Shown here: positions 45,107 through 57,480 of the stretch, piece after piece
How the letters are laid out: each line of letters opens with the position of its first letter
Numbering within the stretch: the stretch's first letter is position 1
NCBI GenBank assembly: GCA_037179335.1
Contig: JAKZHN010000003.1
Location: 1,178,001 to 1,242,000, forward strand
DNA length: 64,000 nt
Reading direction: 5' to 3'
DNA from: Cyclaneusma minus
Lineage: Eukaryota > Ascomycota > Leotiomycetes > Marthamycetales > Marthamycetaceae
Notes under the pieces: generated by a model
The model's input: only the letters and a program-made list of their open reading frames with translations
Told to the model about the DNA's origin: nothing
The model's database searches: none
Position numbers and translations under genes: made by a program

Positions 45107-47246
45107 ATTGGGCTCTGGCTGCCATCATCCGAAATGACGGTGCGACTCCACCTCATCGTGGCGATCGCACAAGCTCGTCGACTGTGGATGCGGTTCCGCA
45201 CACACCATTGTGAACCATGGGCAGTCGAGCTACCTCTGGTTGCTCCAGCCTCTTATCTGCTACTCCAACGGCACGTTGTTTTACTGGCGCGAAAGTGATG
45301 GCTTGGTGGCGTTCGCGAGAGCTGCATTCATCTGAAGTGCTGCTCTTCCAGGGTCTGCATTGCATAGATATCGAATGAAAAGCTGCCTCTCTACAGTACG
45401 ATCAAGTGACTTAGCGTAGAGCAGCGGTCGAGTCACATGCGACTGTGCTACTTGTTTCTTCTCCATCCCAGCTGCTCGCAGTCTTCCCCCAAATCCGAAT
45501 TCTGGGGAAGCGATCCATTTCTCCCCGCCCCCCGCAAATGCAAGGCTTGTTTGGCATTCACAGGGCAAATCGAGGGCCTGTCGAGAGCAAGCGGTGGTGA
45601 GCAGCACGATGGCTATACAAAGCACGATGGCAATGCTCGCAGCCGGCCCAACGGTGTAGCTTGGAGCTGGCAGTTAGCAATTAGGCATGCGTGTCACGGG
45701 AAAGCTGGCTGCGGCATCTGTTACACAAAACGGCGTGGAGCGGTGCCAACTGACAAGCGAGACTGTGTGTGCCTTCCGTCCGCCATCGCGCCTCAACTGT
45801 CGTTTTGTGTTCCCAAGTCTCGAGCGTGCCTGGCAATTGTGTGATAATGTGTTCCCCTCGATGTTTTCACTTGCCCTCTCCTCGACTCCTTCACACTCCA
45901 CAACTCCGTCCGATGTTCCATGCTGCTACCTTGTTCCTGGTGCAGATCACCATGTCTCACGCTTTTTTCTTTCCCAAACCCGGTTGTACGGCGATGCAGA
46001 CGCAGACGCAACCAGCGAACTCGACGGCGACGGCGGGCGGATGCAGCTCCAAGGGCCATTCCCTGCACTTGACTTGCGGTGGTTACCACACCGACCTGTC
46101 ACTGTCCATCACTTTCGCCAATGTGGTACGGCACCGTCAACGCTGCAGCTCCTCGGATCTGCATACCGGCCAAAGCAAGATGATACTGAGATCTTGACCT
46201 CGCACTCTGGCTGGGCATGGACCGGGCGGCGGACGGGTGCCTTGCATGTGCATTCTGTGCTGCTGTGCAATCCTCGAGAGATTTCTGCCCCGCCGCCTGT
46301 CTGAAGTCCTCACGCTTCTGTTCGACACATCAGATTGAGCACAGAACAATTAGTCGGTGCCCTGTTTTCTTTCTTTTGCAACTCCTACATAATTTGCCAT
46401 GCGGCCGCGGGGCGACCGTCTCAGCTTGAGTGCTGGGCCTGGCTGCCAACCCTCTCCCACGGGCGTGGTATGGCAACTTCGATGTCTGATCCACTTGCCA
46501 GGCACCGAGAGTTCAATGTTCCATACTTCGGATCAAATCCGAGAGAAGGCGGGCAGGAATCGATCAAGTCTTGCCCATCCGGGTACCTGCCCGCTGCTGC
46601 GCCTTGAATGAAACAGGCCGTTTTGATCAGAAATGGCTTACAGCATACACATGTCACCGCTGAAATGCTGGGCGCCGCGGGAAAACTTTGTTTCTCTGCT
46701 GCGAGACATTACACTCGGATCGGGGCTACCCGTCCAGAGCCGTCGAGGTGGACGGACGCTCCATGTCGGTAGGTCTCATCACGTGGAGGCCTAGATAGGA
46801 AAGACACAGCTCTGCTCTTGCTGTATACTGGCATTTGGATGTGTGCAAAGAGAGGAGCATATCGGCACTAGCTCCGATGACTTCACGCCCGCAGGTATTA
46901 ATGCTCCATCTCCCCGCGGGGAACGAGCCTTTTCTCTCCATCCTCAGCACCTTCATCCAATCTCTCTTGGGTTGACGTTCTGGTCCTCATTGAGCCGCGA
47001 AGTTGAGCGGTACTGAGTGATACTAACACTACAGGTCTTCCCCTACCCTGTCACTCGTTTCCAGCAGCTGTGCTATCAGCATCTCGTTCTTTTCAACCCC
47101 CCCAAAGGCTACCTTCGAGCGGTAGGAACCGCTTGAACATCTGTATGTCATCCCCTAAAACTCCTGTTCGGGTTTTTGACCAACTTTCTGCCATTTTGTA
47201 TAGCCTTGGGGACATATGGTCAACGATTAACTTGCTCTAGGGCACT
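45107..47246. other. Intergenic, 2.1 kb
   Basis: Frames of up to 205 codons (45687-46304, +) occur but have GC-driven, low-information content and no domain or signal. The region just before 47,247 is the probable promoter and leader of the Ser-rich protein gene. Confidence 0.4.
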
Positions 47247-50200
47247 ATGAAAGCCCACTTGCAAGCCAGACACCTGGTGTCTGTGACTCTTGCAGTGACT
47301 GCTTTTGCACCGGTTGCGGATGCTATGCCCCAATGGCTCCGAGTCCATCGCCGTGAAGCTGAAGCGCAAGTATACAGCTACAGCTCCGGGCCCCTAGAGT
47401 ACAGCGTCTATAGTGCTCCTTCGGCTTATGGCGGATACACATATCCTGGCTACGGTCCTCAGCCCACGATATCTTCGAGTGCAAGCTCAACCAGCGAGAA
47501 CTCACCGGTCCAAAGCAGCGAGTCAAGTTGTAAGGAAGTCTCTGACCTTTTTAGAGATGTTGACCCGACTGACAAATTTCTTAAGCCGAATCTGAAACCC
47601 CAACCGTGAGCCTCTCCACTGCGGAATCGTCTTCTGAGACTTCTCCCATCAGTCTCTCCACCGGTGCTTCATCTACTTCGAGTTCGGAAGCCCAATCATA
47701 CCCGTTACCTTCATCCTCTTCAAGTGTTTGGGAGAGTAGTTCAAGCAGTTCTTCATCGGCACCGGAGACTTCTTCTCCTCCTACGTACCCAGGCGGCTAC
47801 AGTTTCTCGATACCATCGTCCACGGAAGAAAGCAGCACCTCGAGCAATGGAGCATATGGAAGCAGTCAGGTCAGCAGCAGCACTTCGAGCAATGGAGCCT
47901 ACGGAAGTACCAGCACCGAATCATCCTCGGAAGTTCCTAGCACAACGACGCCCTCGTCGTCCGAGACTCCAGAGAGCAGCTCCAGTTCAAGTTTGATGCC
48001 TTACTGGACACCCCCAGCGTATAGCGCGTCATCTTCCAGTAGCGAGGAATCCGCATCGACTACTTCTGTCGCTTCTGCATCTGGATCTTCATTCAGTTCC
48101 TCAAGCACTTCGGCCCCCTATACCATCTCGAATGCAACCACACCTGTGTCGACTGGTCCGATCGGAACGGCCCCTGGATACTCAAGCTCCGTTCCAAGCT
48201 CCAGTGCCTCAATTTCAAGTGGCTCTGCCAGCAGTGGCTCAACTTCGTCTGGTTCCGGTGGTTACTCGACCGCCAGCAGCGACTCTGCAGTTTCTTCGTC
48301 CGCTAGCTCGACTTCATCTGGTTCGGGTGAGTACTCGACGTCCAGCATCGAATCTTCGGTTTCTGGGTCCGCTAGCTCAACCATGCCTTACGGGTCTTCT
48401 GCTCCTTACCCTACATCGAATGCAACTTCGAGCAATTCTCCGACGGGCACGAGCGTTGGCTACAGCAGCGGCACTGGGTCAAGCTCAACCTTACCAGGAT
48501 ACTCCTTGTCGATCTACACCTTGTCAACCTTGTCAATCCCCTCGGCCTCAACAGTCTCGACCTCGTCCGGAAATTCCCCTGTGCAAAGCTCTGAGAGCGT
48601 CGGCTCGAGCTCAAGTTTTGGTGGGTACTCGTACTCCGTTCCAACGTACGAGACTTCTAGCTCGGAGTCGGTCATCGACATTACTATATACTCGACCTTG
48701 CCTGGAGTCACGGTCACGGTCACCGAGACCCTGCCAGCCGAGACGGGACCTTCAAGCAGTGGAGTCTCACCATCCAGCTCATCCGCTCCTTACCCGCTAT
48801 CGAACTCCACGTCAAGCGCTGGACCAACGGGAACTGGCGGTGGATACAGCAGCTCTGAGACAGGACCAGTCATGTCGTCAAGCAGCCTTCCGTACAGTTC
48901 AGGAGTGAGCTCGTCTTCTGGTGTTGGATATAGCAGTTCTGAGACTGGACCGAGTCCCCCATCAAGCAGCTCTGAGGCAGGACCAACTGCGTCGTCAAGC
49001 AGCCCATACAGCTCAGGCGTAGGCTCTTCTTCAAGCGCTAGCGGAATGCCATCCAGTTCGGGAGGATACACGCCTTCCAGTTCGTCAGCCCCTTACCCGA
49101 TTAGCAATTCGACTTCCGTCGGCAGCTCTACGGGCCCTGAATCCAGCACTGCCACTGGGCCGCTGAGCACTGGGGCGACCAGCTCTACCGGTCCACTGAG
49201 TACCGGGCCAGCTTCCTATCCTGTACCTAGCGCGAGTTCTTCACTCTCGTCGTCAAGCGGCAACTCTCCGGTGCAATCCTCCGCGTCTTCGGGCTCCAGT
49301 TCAGTCCCGGCCAGTAGTACATGCACCGAGGAAGGGGGTTCATCCTCATCAGAGACGTCACCCGCAACCTCGACCGCACCATCGTACCCAACTGGGACTT
49401 CGCCAGCTACGTATGGCTATAGCTCCACTTCGCAGTCAGGAACAGGTGTATCGTCTTCTCTCTCGGAAACCGCTCCAGTCTCAGCGCCAAGTCTACCTCC
49501 CTACGGCAACTCGACCAGCGCTTCTGCCACGGGACCAATTTCGACCCCAGGCACGGCTTATTCGAGCTCTTCTGCGTCGGAAACTGGCCCCATCGTCTAT
49601 TCTTCTCCATCGGCGACTTTGAGCTCCAGTGAATCGTACACAACTCCCTTGACGATCCCAGTATACAGTTCAGGAGTGGGAACTTCTTCGTCGGCAAGCT
49701 CAGAGACATCGCCTCCTTATCCTACTGGGGGCAACTCGACCACTACAGGGACATATCCTTCCGGCACAGGCGCATCCTCTTCTGACACGGGAGCTTCGTC
49801 AGTTCCATACAGCACAGGAAATTCCCCTACTTACTCTTCAAGCTCGGAATCGCCTCCTTACCCTACAAGCGGCAGTTCGAGCCCGTCTGCATCCGGTACT
49901 GGCATATCGTCAATTCCCTATGGACCGGGGAGCTCCTCAAGCTCCGAGATATCGCCTCCTTACCCTACTGGGAGCAACTCGACCACTACAGGGACATATC
50001 CTTCGAGCACAGGCGCATCCTCTTCTGACACGGGAGCTTCGTCAGTTCCATACAGCACAGGAAATTCCCCCACTTACTCTTCAAGCTCGGAAATATCACC
50101 TCCTTACCCTACAGGACCAAGTTCGGGCCCGTCTGCATCCGGCACTGGTATGTCGTCAATTCCCTATGGACCGGGGAGCTCCTCAAGCTCCGAGATATCG

Positions 50201-51598
50201 CCTCCTTACCCTACGGGACCAAGTTCAAGTGCGTCTGGATCCGGAACTGGCGCCTCGTCAATTCCTTACGGAACTGGTAGCTCCTCAAGTTCGGAAATAT
50301 CGCCTCCTTACCCTACGGGATCTAGCTCAAGTCCCTCTGCGTCCGGGACTGGCATCTCGTCAATCCCCTATGGAACTGGTAGCTCCTCAAGCTCGGAAAT
50401 CTCACCCCCTTACCCCACAAGCGGCAGTTCGAGCTCGTCAATTCCTTATGGAACTGGTAGCTCCTCAAGCTCCGAAAGCTCACCCCCTTACCCCACAAGT
50501 GGCAGTTCGAGCTCGTCAATTCCTTATGGAACTGGTAGCTCCTCAAGCTCGGAAATCTCACCCCCTTACCCCACAAGCGGTAGCTCAAGCCCGTCTGCAT
50601 CCGGAACTGGCAGCTCCGCGAGCTCAGAGATATCGCCTCCATACCCTACAACTGGCAGTTCGAGCTCTTCGATTCCGTATGGAACCGGTAGCTCCTCTTC
50701 AGCTTTACCAAGTGATACGACTTGCTCAGAAACCCCAGTGTCGACTGCAACTGTGACCATCTCGGTATCCACGGGGGCGTCCAGCTCAGCCATAGGTTCC
50801 AGTAAGTTTATGGCGTAGTTCCATCACTCTTGACAATAATTAACTGATTTTTGCTTTGCAGGTACCGTCGGTGCCAATTCCACGACGAGCTTGTCTACTT
50901 CCTATACACCAAGCGCAACTTCCACGACGCCCGCTTCCTCGTCGCTAAGCAGTAGCTCACCATTCACGACAGAGTCAAGTAGCTCATCTTCGAGCTTGTT
51001 ACCATACTGGACTCCTCCGACGTCTTCAGCTACCTCGACATCTGAAAACTCGCCTGTAGGAACAAGCTCGTCATCCAGTCTGCTGCCATACTACACTCCT
51101 CCCTCTTCCAGTCCGCTGCCGTACTACACTCCAACGACTTCTAGTCCCCTGGCTTATTACACTCCCACGTCTTCTTCGGCAGAAGCAAGTCCCACTCTCT
51201 GGGGTTATGGCGGTACTTGGCCAGGTGAGATCCCTCCAGGCAAGCCAGAACACCATCCAGGAGGTCACTCGCATGCGGGAGGCGCCTCACATCCAGGCAG
51301 TCCCGAACACACACCTTGGCCAGAATTTGGTAACCACCCCGAAGGTCATCAAGGCCAAGGCGAAGAATATCCCGGCCATTATCCCGAGAACAACCACGAC
51401 AATCAAGACGAGCACGAATGGCCACACTACAACGAGGAAGAACGTCAGCATAAACGCGAGCAGCAGAATGAGCAAGAGCATGAAAGCGAGTCTCAAGCCC
51501 ATCGCGAAGGGGAGGACGTAAAGCCGGAGCAGCCCTGGCGTCGCACAGCACGAAAGCTGCTGCGAGAGGGACTCCGCCACGCAGCGCTCGCAGCATAA
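47247..51598 (+). CDS. Giant Ser-rich secreted repeat protein (1,411 residues)
   Basis: Exons are 47247-47529, 47586-50801 and 50862-51598. The signal peptide (LVSVTLAVTAFAPVADA) is followed by HRREAEAQVYSY, a Kex2-like dibasic site with a dipeptide spacer. More than 1,000 residues of Ser/Thr/Pro/Gly repeats follow. They include units such as SSSSSEISPPYPTG, SSIPYGTG and ENSPVQSSES, all expected to be heavily O-glycosylated. The last 130 residues switch to a His/Glu/Gln-rich hydrophilic domain (HPGGHSHAGG, EHEWPHYNEEERQHKR) and end with a basic amphipathic helix. No GPI signal is visible. It is probably a cell-wall or matrix mucin-like protein. No family is recognised. Confidence 0.85.
49690..50700 (+). 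repeat. Coding tandem repeats of the Ser-rich protein
   Basis: Several DNA blocks are duplicated almost exactly. They encode PPYPTG plus SSSSSEIS plus SSIPYGTG variants in different combinations. One block near 49,690-49,930 recurs at about 49,930-50,180. The mosaic pattern suggests slippage or unequal exchange within the gene. Confidence 0.75.
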
Positions 51599-52940
51599 TT
51601 GCATTTGTCTAAACGGTGTCAAAGTCAATGGTTCTCATCATAATTTTCTAATTTTTGAAGGGGGAAGATGATGACGGTCTGCTCTGTCTCTTTCGAACCC
51701 ATTTTTTTTCGTTTCTTGCTGCCCCCCATTGAGAGCCTCGGCTGTGTGTACCTAACGATCTGTTCTGTTTTGCTTTTTCGACATCACAGACTACTGCAGA
51801 GTTTGAAAGAGTACAGGAGAAGAGATGGAAGAGAAGGTCGTATTTTATAGACTTGTGGATGAGAGGTATTTGGACGTGGAAGGGCATTTTGGGGGACGGT
51901 AGCTACTACATGAGTGAGAATACATAGTATGCAATTCTGGTGCAGTCGCCGGTTGATCTTTTTGTGTGCTTGTGTGCTTTAATGTTTGTGAGATTGTGAG
52001 TTGTGATGCATACCTCGGTAAGATAGTCGGTAGAGTCATCGACGATCAGACATGGGAAGGTTTGTGGTCCAAGGTCATCTCTCTTTCCGTCACCAAAGCA
52101 CAGTGAAACAGCGGGAACGATATGTAGCTGGATTGCTTGGCATGTCCTAATGATATTGTCGGTATCGTACCTAGGGGGCCCTGACGCCACCCCGACATAT
52201 TCTGAATTTTAGTTACAATTCTGATTTTTCCATAAGATACCTATTGAAAAGCTGGCAGGTGGATCATGGATTGAAAGGTCGCAGGCGGCAGGCCGCGAGT
52301 TTTGCGCGGTCAGAGCACGAGGTGTACTCAGGTTTAGGGATCGAAGGCTTTCTAGGTACTTGAAGTAGCAGGTATTTACTCCTGTAGGGTGGGGATTGAG
52401 AAGATTGGGGGGGGGGGGGGGGGGGTAGGTTATTTGGGAACTTGTGAGCCTGAAGGATGTTCGGATTTAGGAAGTGTGAGTCGTCGCGCAGTCGATTTCA
52501 AAATTCTGAACTCCCGAGGGATTTTTGTTTTGGAACGGGCAGTTTTTGATAAGTAACCGTTGCACCACGATTTCTTTTTTCTTCTTCTTTTTTCTTCTTT
52601 TTTTTCCTTTTGAAAATCTGGTGGCAATCCTTTGGAGTTGCCCGCTAGATTTGAAAAATCGTAGCGCAACGATTACTCGATTGCAGATAGCTGGTTTGAA
52701 ATTGAGAGATTAAGAGACACTTTATTGATGCTAGATCTCTAGGTACATACAGGGCTCCTCAGATACTGGTAAAGCCTCAAATTCTTGCAGGTTTGCCCCC
52801 GAGCATGGTCCCTTTCTATTTACCTACATTGTACAAAAGATCAGTTGAGTGCGCTCTATTCCTGTACCAGGCATGCATGTTTTCAAAACGCCTCCCTGGA
52901 CTCCAGCCCTAAATCCACAGGTTCGAAATGGGGTTTGTTG
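51599..52940. other. Intergenic, convergent 3' ends
   Basis: These 1.34 kb include a run of about 19 G (52,407-52,425) and a T/C-rich tract (about 52,567-52,610). No supported gene. Confidence 0.5.
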
Positions 52941-55633
52941 CTAATGGTCAGGGTACCCTATGACCCGAATAATTCCAAATTGTGGCATGTATTGAGAGAA
53001 GTACTCCTTTTCATCCGCCGCGATCGCAAGCATCTCTCTGAACCTGGTAGTGTAAAATGACGTTTGATAGCTTTGAAGCCGTGCCGTTTTGCGAATGTTG
53101 TAATCTGCGTCGCTGATGTTCGGATCATTCTGGTAAACCCGGAGTAAAGGTTCAATATTGGCTGTATAATAGTAACGATCGAAATCCTGTTGAAGCATTC
53201 GTATATCAAAGTCTTGGGCCGCTGGTACACTACATGCGCCGCGCGAGACCCGACTGACGACTGCCATCATAGCATATAAGACTTGCAACATTGCTGTCAT
53301 TTCCCCGTCTATATTATGTGCTATGGGAGCGTGGGCGCGCTCGATAGCCGCTGGCGAGATCTCTCGAAGATACACCATGCCGGCTCCTTCGGGTGCGAAC
53401 CTAACAGCTGCGTTAGTGTTGCAACTCCTGAACAGAGAACAGCAAATTTTACCTCAGTCCACTTGATTGACGCAGAAATGCTCGAAATTCCTCGGGCGTT
53501 AGATGGGCCGGTGCCCCAGGAAGTTGCGTGACCCATCGGTACAGCATGTTCTCGGGCATCCCGGTTGGTCTGTTATTGGTGTACTCCTGGAAGTGATCCA
53601 AAGTCTCGAGACCCAGGGCAACCCTATTTTGATATACGAAAGTGTCGATTATATTGAATCTCGGGCAATCTGGAACTTGATCTGGCAAAATACTGTATGT
53701 CGACTGTATCAATTCGTAAAACGGGTAAGAATAGTCGCTGTCATCGTGCTTGTGGAATGGAAAAATCGCCAGGGTTTTATTCGCGAGAACCGGGTAAGCC
53801 TCTTCGACACTTGCGTAACTAAGCAAATGCTCCATCTGCGCCCTTTTTTGGGTAAGCCTTTGGCGTAGCTCGGCGGCTTCATCATCCGTCACGTCACTAT
53901 GGACTTCATCCGAAGTGCCCCGGAGAGATAGCGTTAATTTCTGCGCCAGGTGCAATTGAGTGTCCACCGTTGCTTGCGGTACATGCATTCTTCCGATCGA
54001 ACGAGTATACCGGAGCGTCGTAGCGGTGAAAACATCGGCGTAGACTTGCCAAAAGTTTTCTTGTTGTACCTGCTCGAAGTAAGGAATATGAATTGGATAC
54101 CACTTCTCCCTCCCATCCATGAGTAGCTCTTCTGCTTGAGGATGGTAGAGAACGTCTCTAGAATTGGCTGCCCGACCATCTCTATACGCCCGCTCGTGAG
54201 GCCAGTCGTGACAGTAGTAAGCAAGAGAGGCCACATCATGTCTGCCCTCAACTGTTTCCTCGAAAACGCCCGCTGGACGGCAAAGGCCACCGAAGAGAGC
54301 GCTTTCCATAGCATTGCCAAGTTCTGCTATAGGATCTGCTCCCCTATCGTTTTCGAAAAATGGCTCAGGTAGCCCATCAAGATATAGTAAGCCACCAGGA
54401 AATGTACCGCGATATGGTTGCCTAAGCTGCCAAAAGGCGTGAGCGAGTTCATGTAGCAAGACAAACGCGATGTTCCACTGCATGGGGAGTCGTTCGGCGT
54501 CAGATCTATCCCAGAGAAGAGGCTCGAGCATCTCAAAAGAAAGGCGGACATTCAATTTCCGGCCTTGTCTCGATTGGTGTGAAAGATCGACTTCTGGGTA
54601 ACACACGCCATAGCAGAAAATCCCCTGTGATGATTATCAGTGAAACTATTATAAAATGACTTGGAATAGCCATCAAAGAACGAATATAAACGCATACATT
54701 CGCCCAGGCATGGCCAAAATTATTAACACAACCACTGGAAATGGAAAACTGCATCTGGTCTCCGGCCTCGTCAAGGAACCGTTGAAATTCTTCCAATGTT
54801 GAATTGGTGTTATGCGGGTGGAGTATTTGTGGGGTAGCTCCGAAGGTACCAGGTGCTGGTTCAGGTGCTGCGAGACCAGGCATGTCGAAATCTGTTAGAT
54901 TTCTATTTACAAGACCTAGCCAGAAAGGCACGGTATGCATATTCAACAACATTTTCGTAGCGATCTGGAGGGACGGTTCAAGCTGCCGCCATACAATATC
55001 ATTGCTGGCCTATATCAGAAGTTAAGTATAAGTCTTGCAATAAGCAGAATATAACTACTTACAGTCCAATCGCCAGGCCGCCCACGACCCAGTGGGAAGG
55101 GTGGATGATGCGCCCACTCACTATCTACCCACCGATCTCGTGCAAGGAAGGGATGGATAGGGCACTGCAAGCCACCCGGCTGTACAGGGGCCTTGCCTTC
55201 GGCCGCGTTGTGCCACGGCGGCAGAGCTCCAACGTCGAGTAGCTCACGGGTCGTGAATCCCTGCAAACTTTGTATCTAAGCCCACTCCCGTAGCAATGTA
55301 TATCTCTTTTCTTCCCGGGCATAATAACTATTCCAAGGGTTTGTGATAGGGGTAACAGGAGTGAGACCGCTCTTTTCTGGCTTGTGCAATGGACCATCGG
55401 GGCCGAGATAGCCGAATTTCCTACACAAATGTCAGTCGAAAGCGCGAAAAAGCTCGTAGCTGCACAGGGGAGAATCACCATGCAATTTCATTTGCATTAT
55501 CCGGGGGTTCCACTCCATATTCTAGTCGGAAAATGGCTGGGCGCTGGAGTCTCGGGGGCGTAATCGCATTGGACCACTGAGGAATATTCGGTCTAGGCGG
55601 CTTGTTGAGGGGAGGAAGATTATTTGGATCCAT
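52941..55633 (-). pseudogene. HELAH metallopeptidase-like gene with one in-frame TAG
   Basis: Exons 55633-55479, 55420-55063, 55010-54699, 54624-53453 and 53400-52941 join in one frame of 819 codons, including the terminal stop. That frame is interrupted once by TAG at 55278-55276 (codon 100). Sequence on both sides is protein-like (YTLLREWA before, IQSLQGFTTREL after). No GT-AG intron that removes the stop keeps the frame. The centre has LLHELAHAFW, a zinc-peptidase HExxH (H333, E334, H337), with a candidate third ligand in DPIAELGN (E376). There is no signal peptide and the family is not recognised. It may be a young pseudogene, an allele, a sequencing error or a recoded stop. All five exons and their splice sites otherwise look intact. 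Confidence 0.75.
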
Positions 55634-57480
55634 GATGAGAGGTATAACCACGATACAATGTCAGTAATAGTTTCAGATACAAAAAAGATGGCAGAAAAGA
55701 TCGCGCGACAAAGAAATGGACAACATCGCAACTTGACCGAACTTTGCTCGACAAAGAAAGTCGTTTGCAAAAAGCCAAGACAGGCGAGAATTTCCTTGTC
55801 CGCATCTGGAGTGCTTGGAAAGCCAAGTTTCGAGACATAAATTCTCGACTGGCAAGCTACAACTTGACGGGAGAATAGGCATGTATTCAAATCGTATTCG
55901 CTCAACGGAGCAGTAATTAGAAATAGAGATCGAACTTTCAATCTTCAGTACTAGACCTGCCGACAGCCGGTTGCCGACCTCTAGACTTCGAAGTAGTGGA
56001 TGCCGAATATCGAAGCGTGGACTTTAGTGTGGCTAGGCTTGGGAATAGGGGCAGGGTCCAGGGAGGGCGGCAAGCGTGCGCAGGCGCCGGCTACATACAT
56101 GGCGCTTGCTGCTGCTCTCATCGGCCGCTTGAGTATGATTTGCATGTGTCGTACGTAGGTGCATCGATTTCCGAAGCTGTGTATAGTAGTGTCAGGTCAG
56201 AGCTTCGACGACGTGACAAGGACCGTGCAGGAGATCGGACTCTGGCCTTGACCGCCGACGGCAGAATGGCCCAAATGGGCCTAGCGGGGTCCACCATTCG
56301 AACATCGAACTCTACATCAAGTACTAACCCCTCAACTTTCCTCTCCCGCTCGATTGACTCACGCCGCCCCCAGACAGCGACAATGCTCTTCAATCTGCTC
56401 TGCCCAACTCGATTAGTGTCTGCCACTGCCCCGCTTGCACTGCTGGTGCTCGACGGCGTGCTACTTGGAAAGGAGGAGGGGATGGGGAGCCGTGGAAGGC
56501 CCAACTTTGGATACACTGGCTGGCAGGATAGAAGCTTCTGGCGTGAGCTGAGCTCTCTTCTCCTGATACTCCCCGTTTCTCGTCAAGTGCTCGGTATTCT
56601 AGCTTACAACCATGCAGGCGGCGGAACGTCCTTTGGCCTTCATCATGTCCATGTTCATGCTTGGAATGCAGGTGCTGTTCCTGGACCAGGGGCAGGCGTG
56701 GCAGGATGTGCGTGGATCTGCGGCGCTGCGGTAGCTTCGAGCTTGAGATCAGCCCGTCGACTCGGTCACCCGTCGATATCCAATCCCTCTGTCTACCCCA
56801 GTCCCCAAGATCATCGAGCTACGCACTACCAGACTGCAGACTACCACCATTCGGCCCTTCCGCTTTCCACACTACTTGCTGTCGAGTGCGAGCTGTAGTG
56901 CTGGCTGTCCCTGTGGTCACTGGCCAGACTCGAGTACCTGCGCCTACAAGCGCCCACTATGTTGCTAGTAAACAAGCCAGAGCAGCATCAAATTTCGGAT
57001 GGCCCTTCCACGCTATCCACACGCACAATCTGTGTTGCTAAACACGCTGTTTCCATGGCCTTCACTTGAAGCAGCGGCACGCCACCTCCACAGCACACTC
57101 CCTGCTGTCCGATTTCCATTATTCTGGCACGATCGATCCGAGCCATGCCTGTCCAGACCTTGACAATTACCAAAATTATTGCAGAGAGGCTTAAGGCTAA
57201 GGTAAGCCGGCCGCTACGTGGCTTGCATTTGCTTTTAAGGGAGGGGCGGCCGTACTCCTGTAGCCTCACTCAGATTTTGCTCTTATTGTCTCTGTTCATC
57301 CTCTTCAATTTCTAATCTTCGTCTCTTACGCCAACCACAGTTTTCGGTGTTCGCATCTTCGACTTGCAGACTCTCGTTTGCGTCCTTTCCTTCTCAAAAA
57401 GTTGCAGAAATTGCAAACGTACTCGCCTCGGCCAACCTACTATCACTAAATTTTAATACCTTACTGTCTAATATTTCAAC
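55634..57480. other. Intergenic, 1.85 kb
   Basis: This stretch lies between divergent genes. A plus-strand frame of 300 codons (55996-56898) starts only with GTG and has no domain, so I do not call it. The last 200 bp before 57,481 are a CT-rich leader typical of a highly expressed fungal gene. Confidence 0.4.

Noticed and set aside
45687..46304. Plus-strand frame of 205 codons before the Ser-rich protein
   Set aside because: The composition looks random, with competing frames on both strands and no domain or signal peptide.
49920..50756. Plus-strand frame of 278 codons inside the Ser-rich protein gene
   Set aside because: It is an out-of-frame shadow of tandem repeats, with no start context or domain.
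55996..56898. Plus-strand frame of 300 codons
   Set aside because: It begins with GTG only, has no domain or splice support, and lies between two divergent genes; it could be chance in GC-rich DNA.
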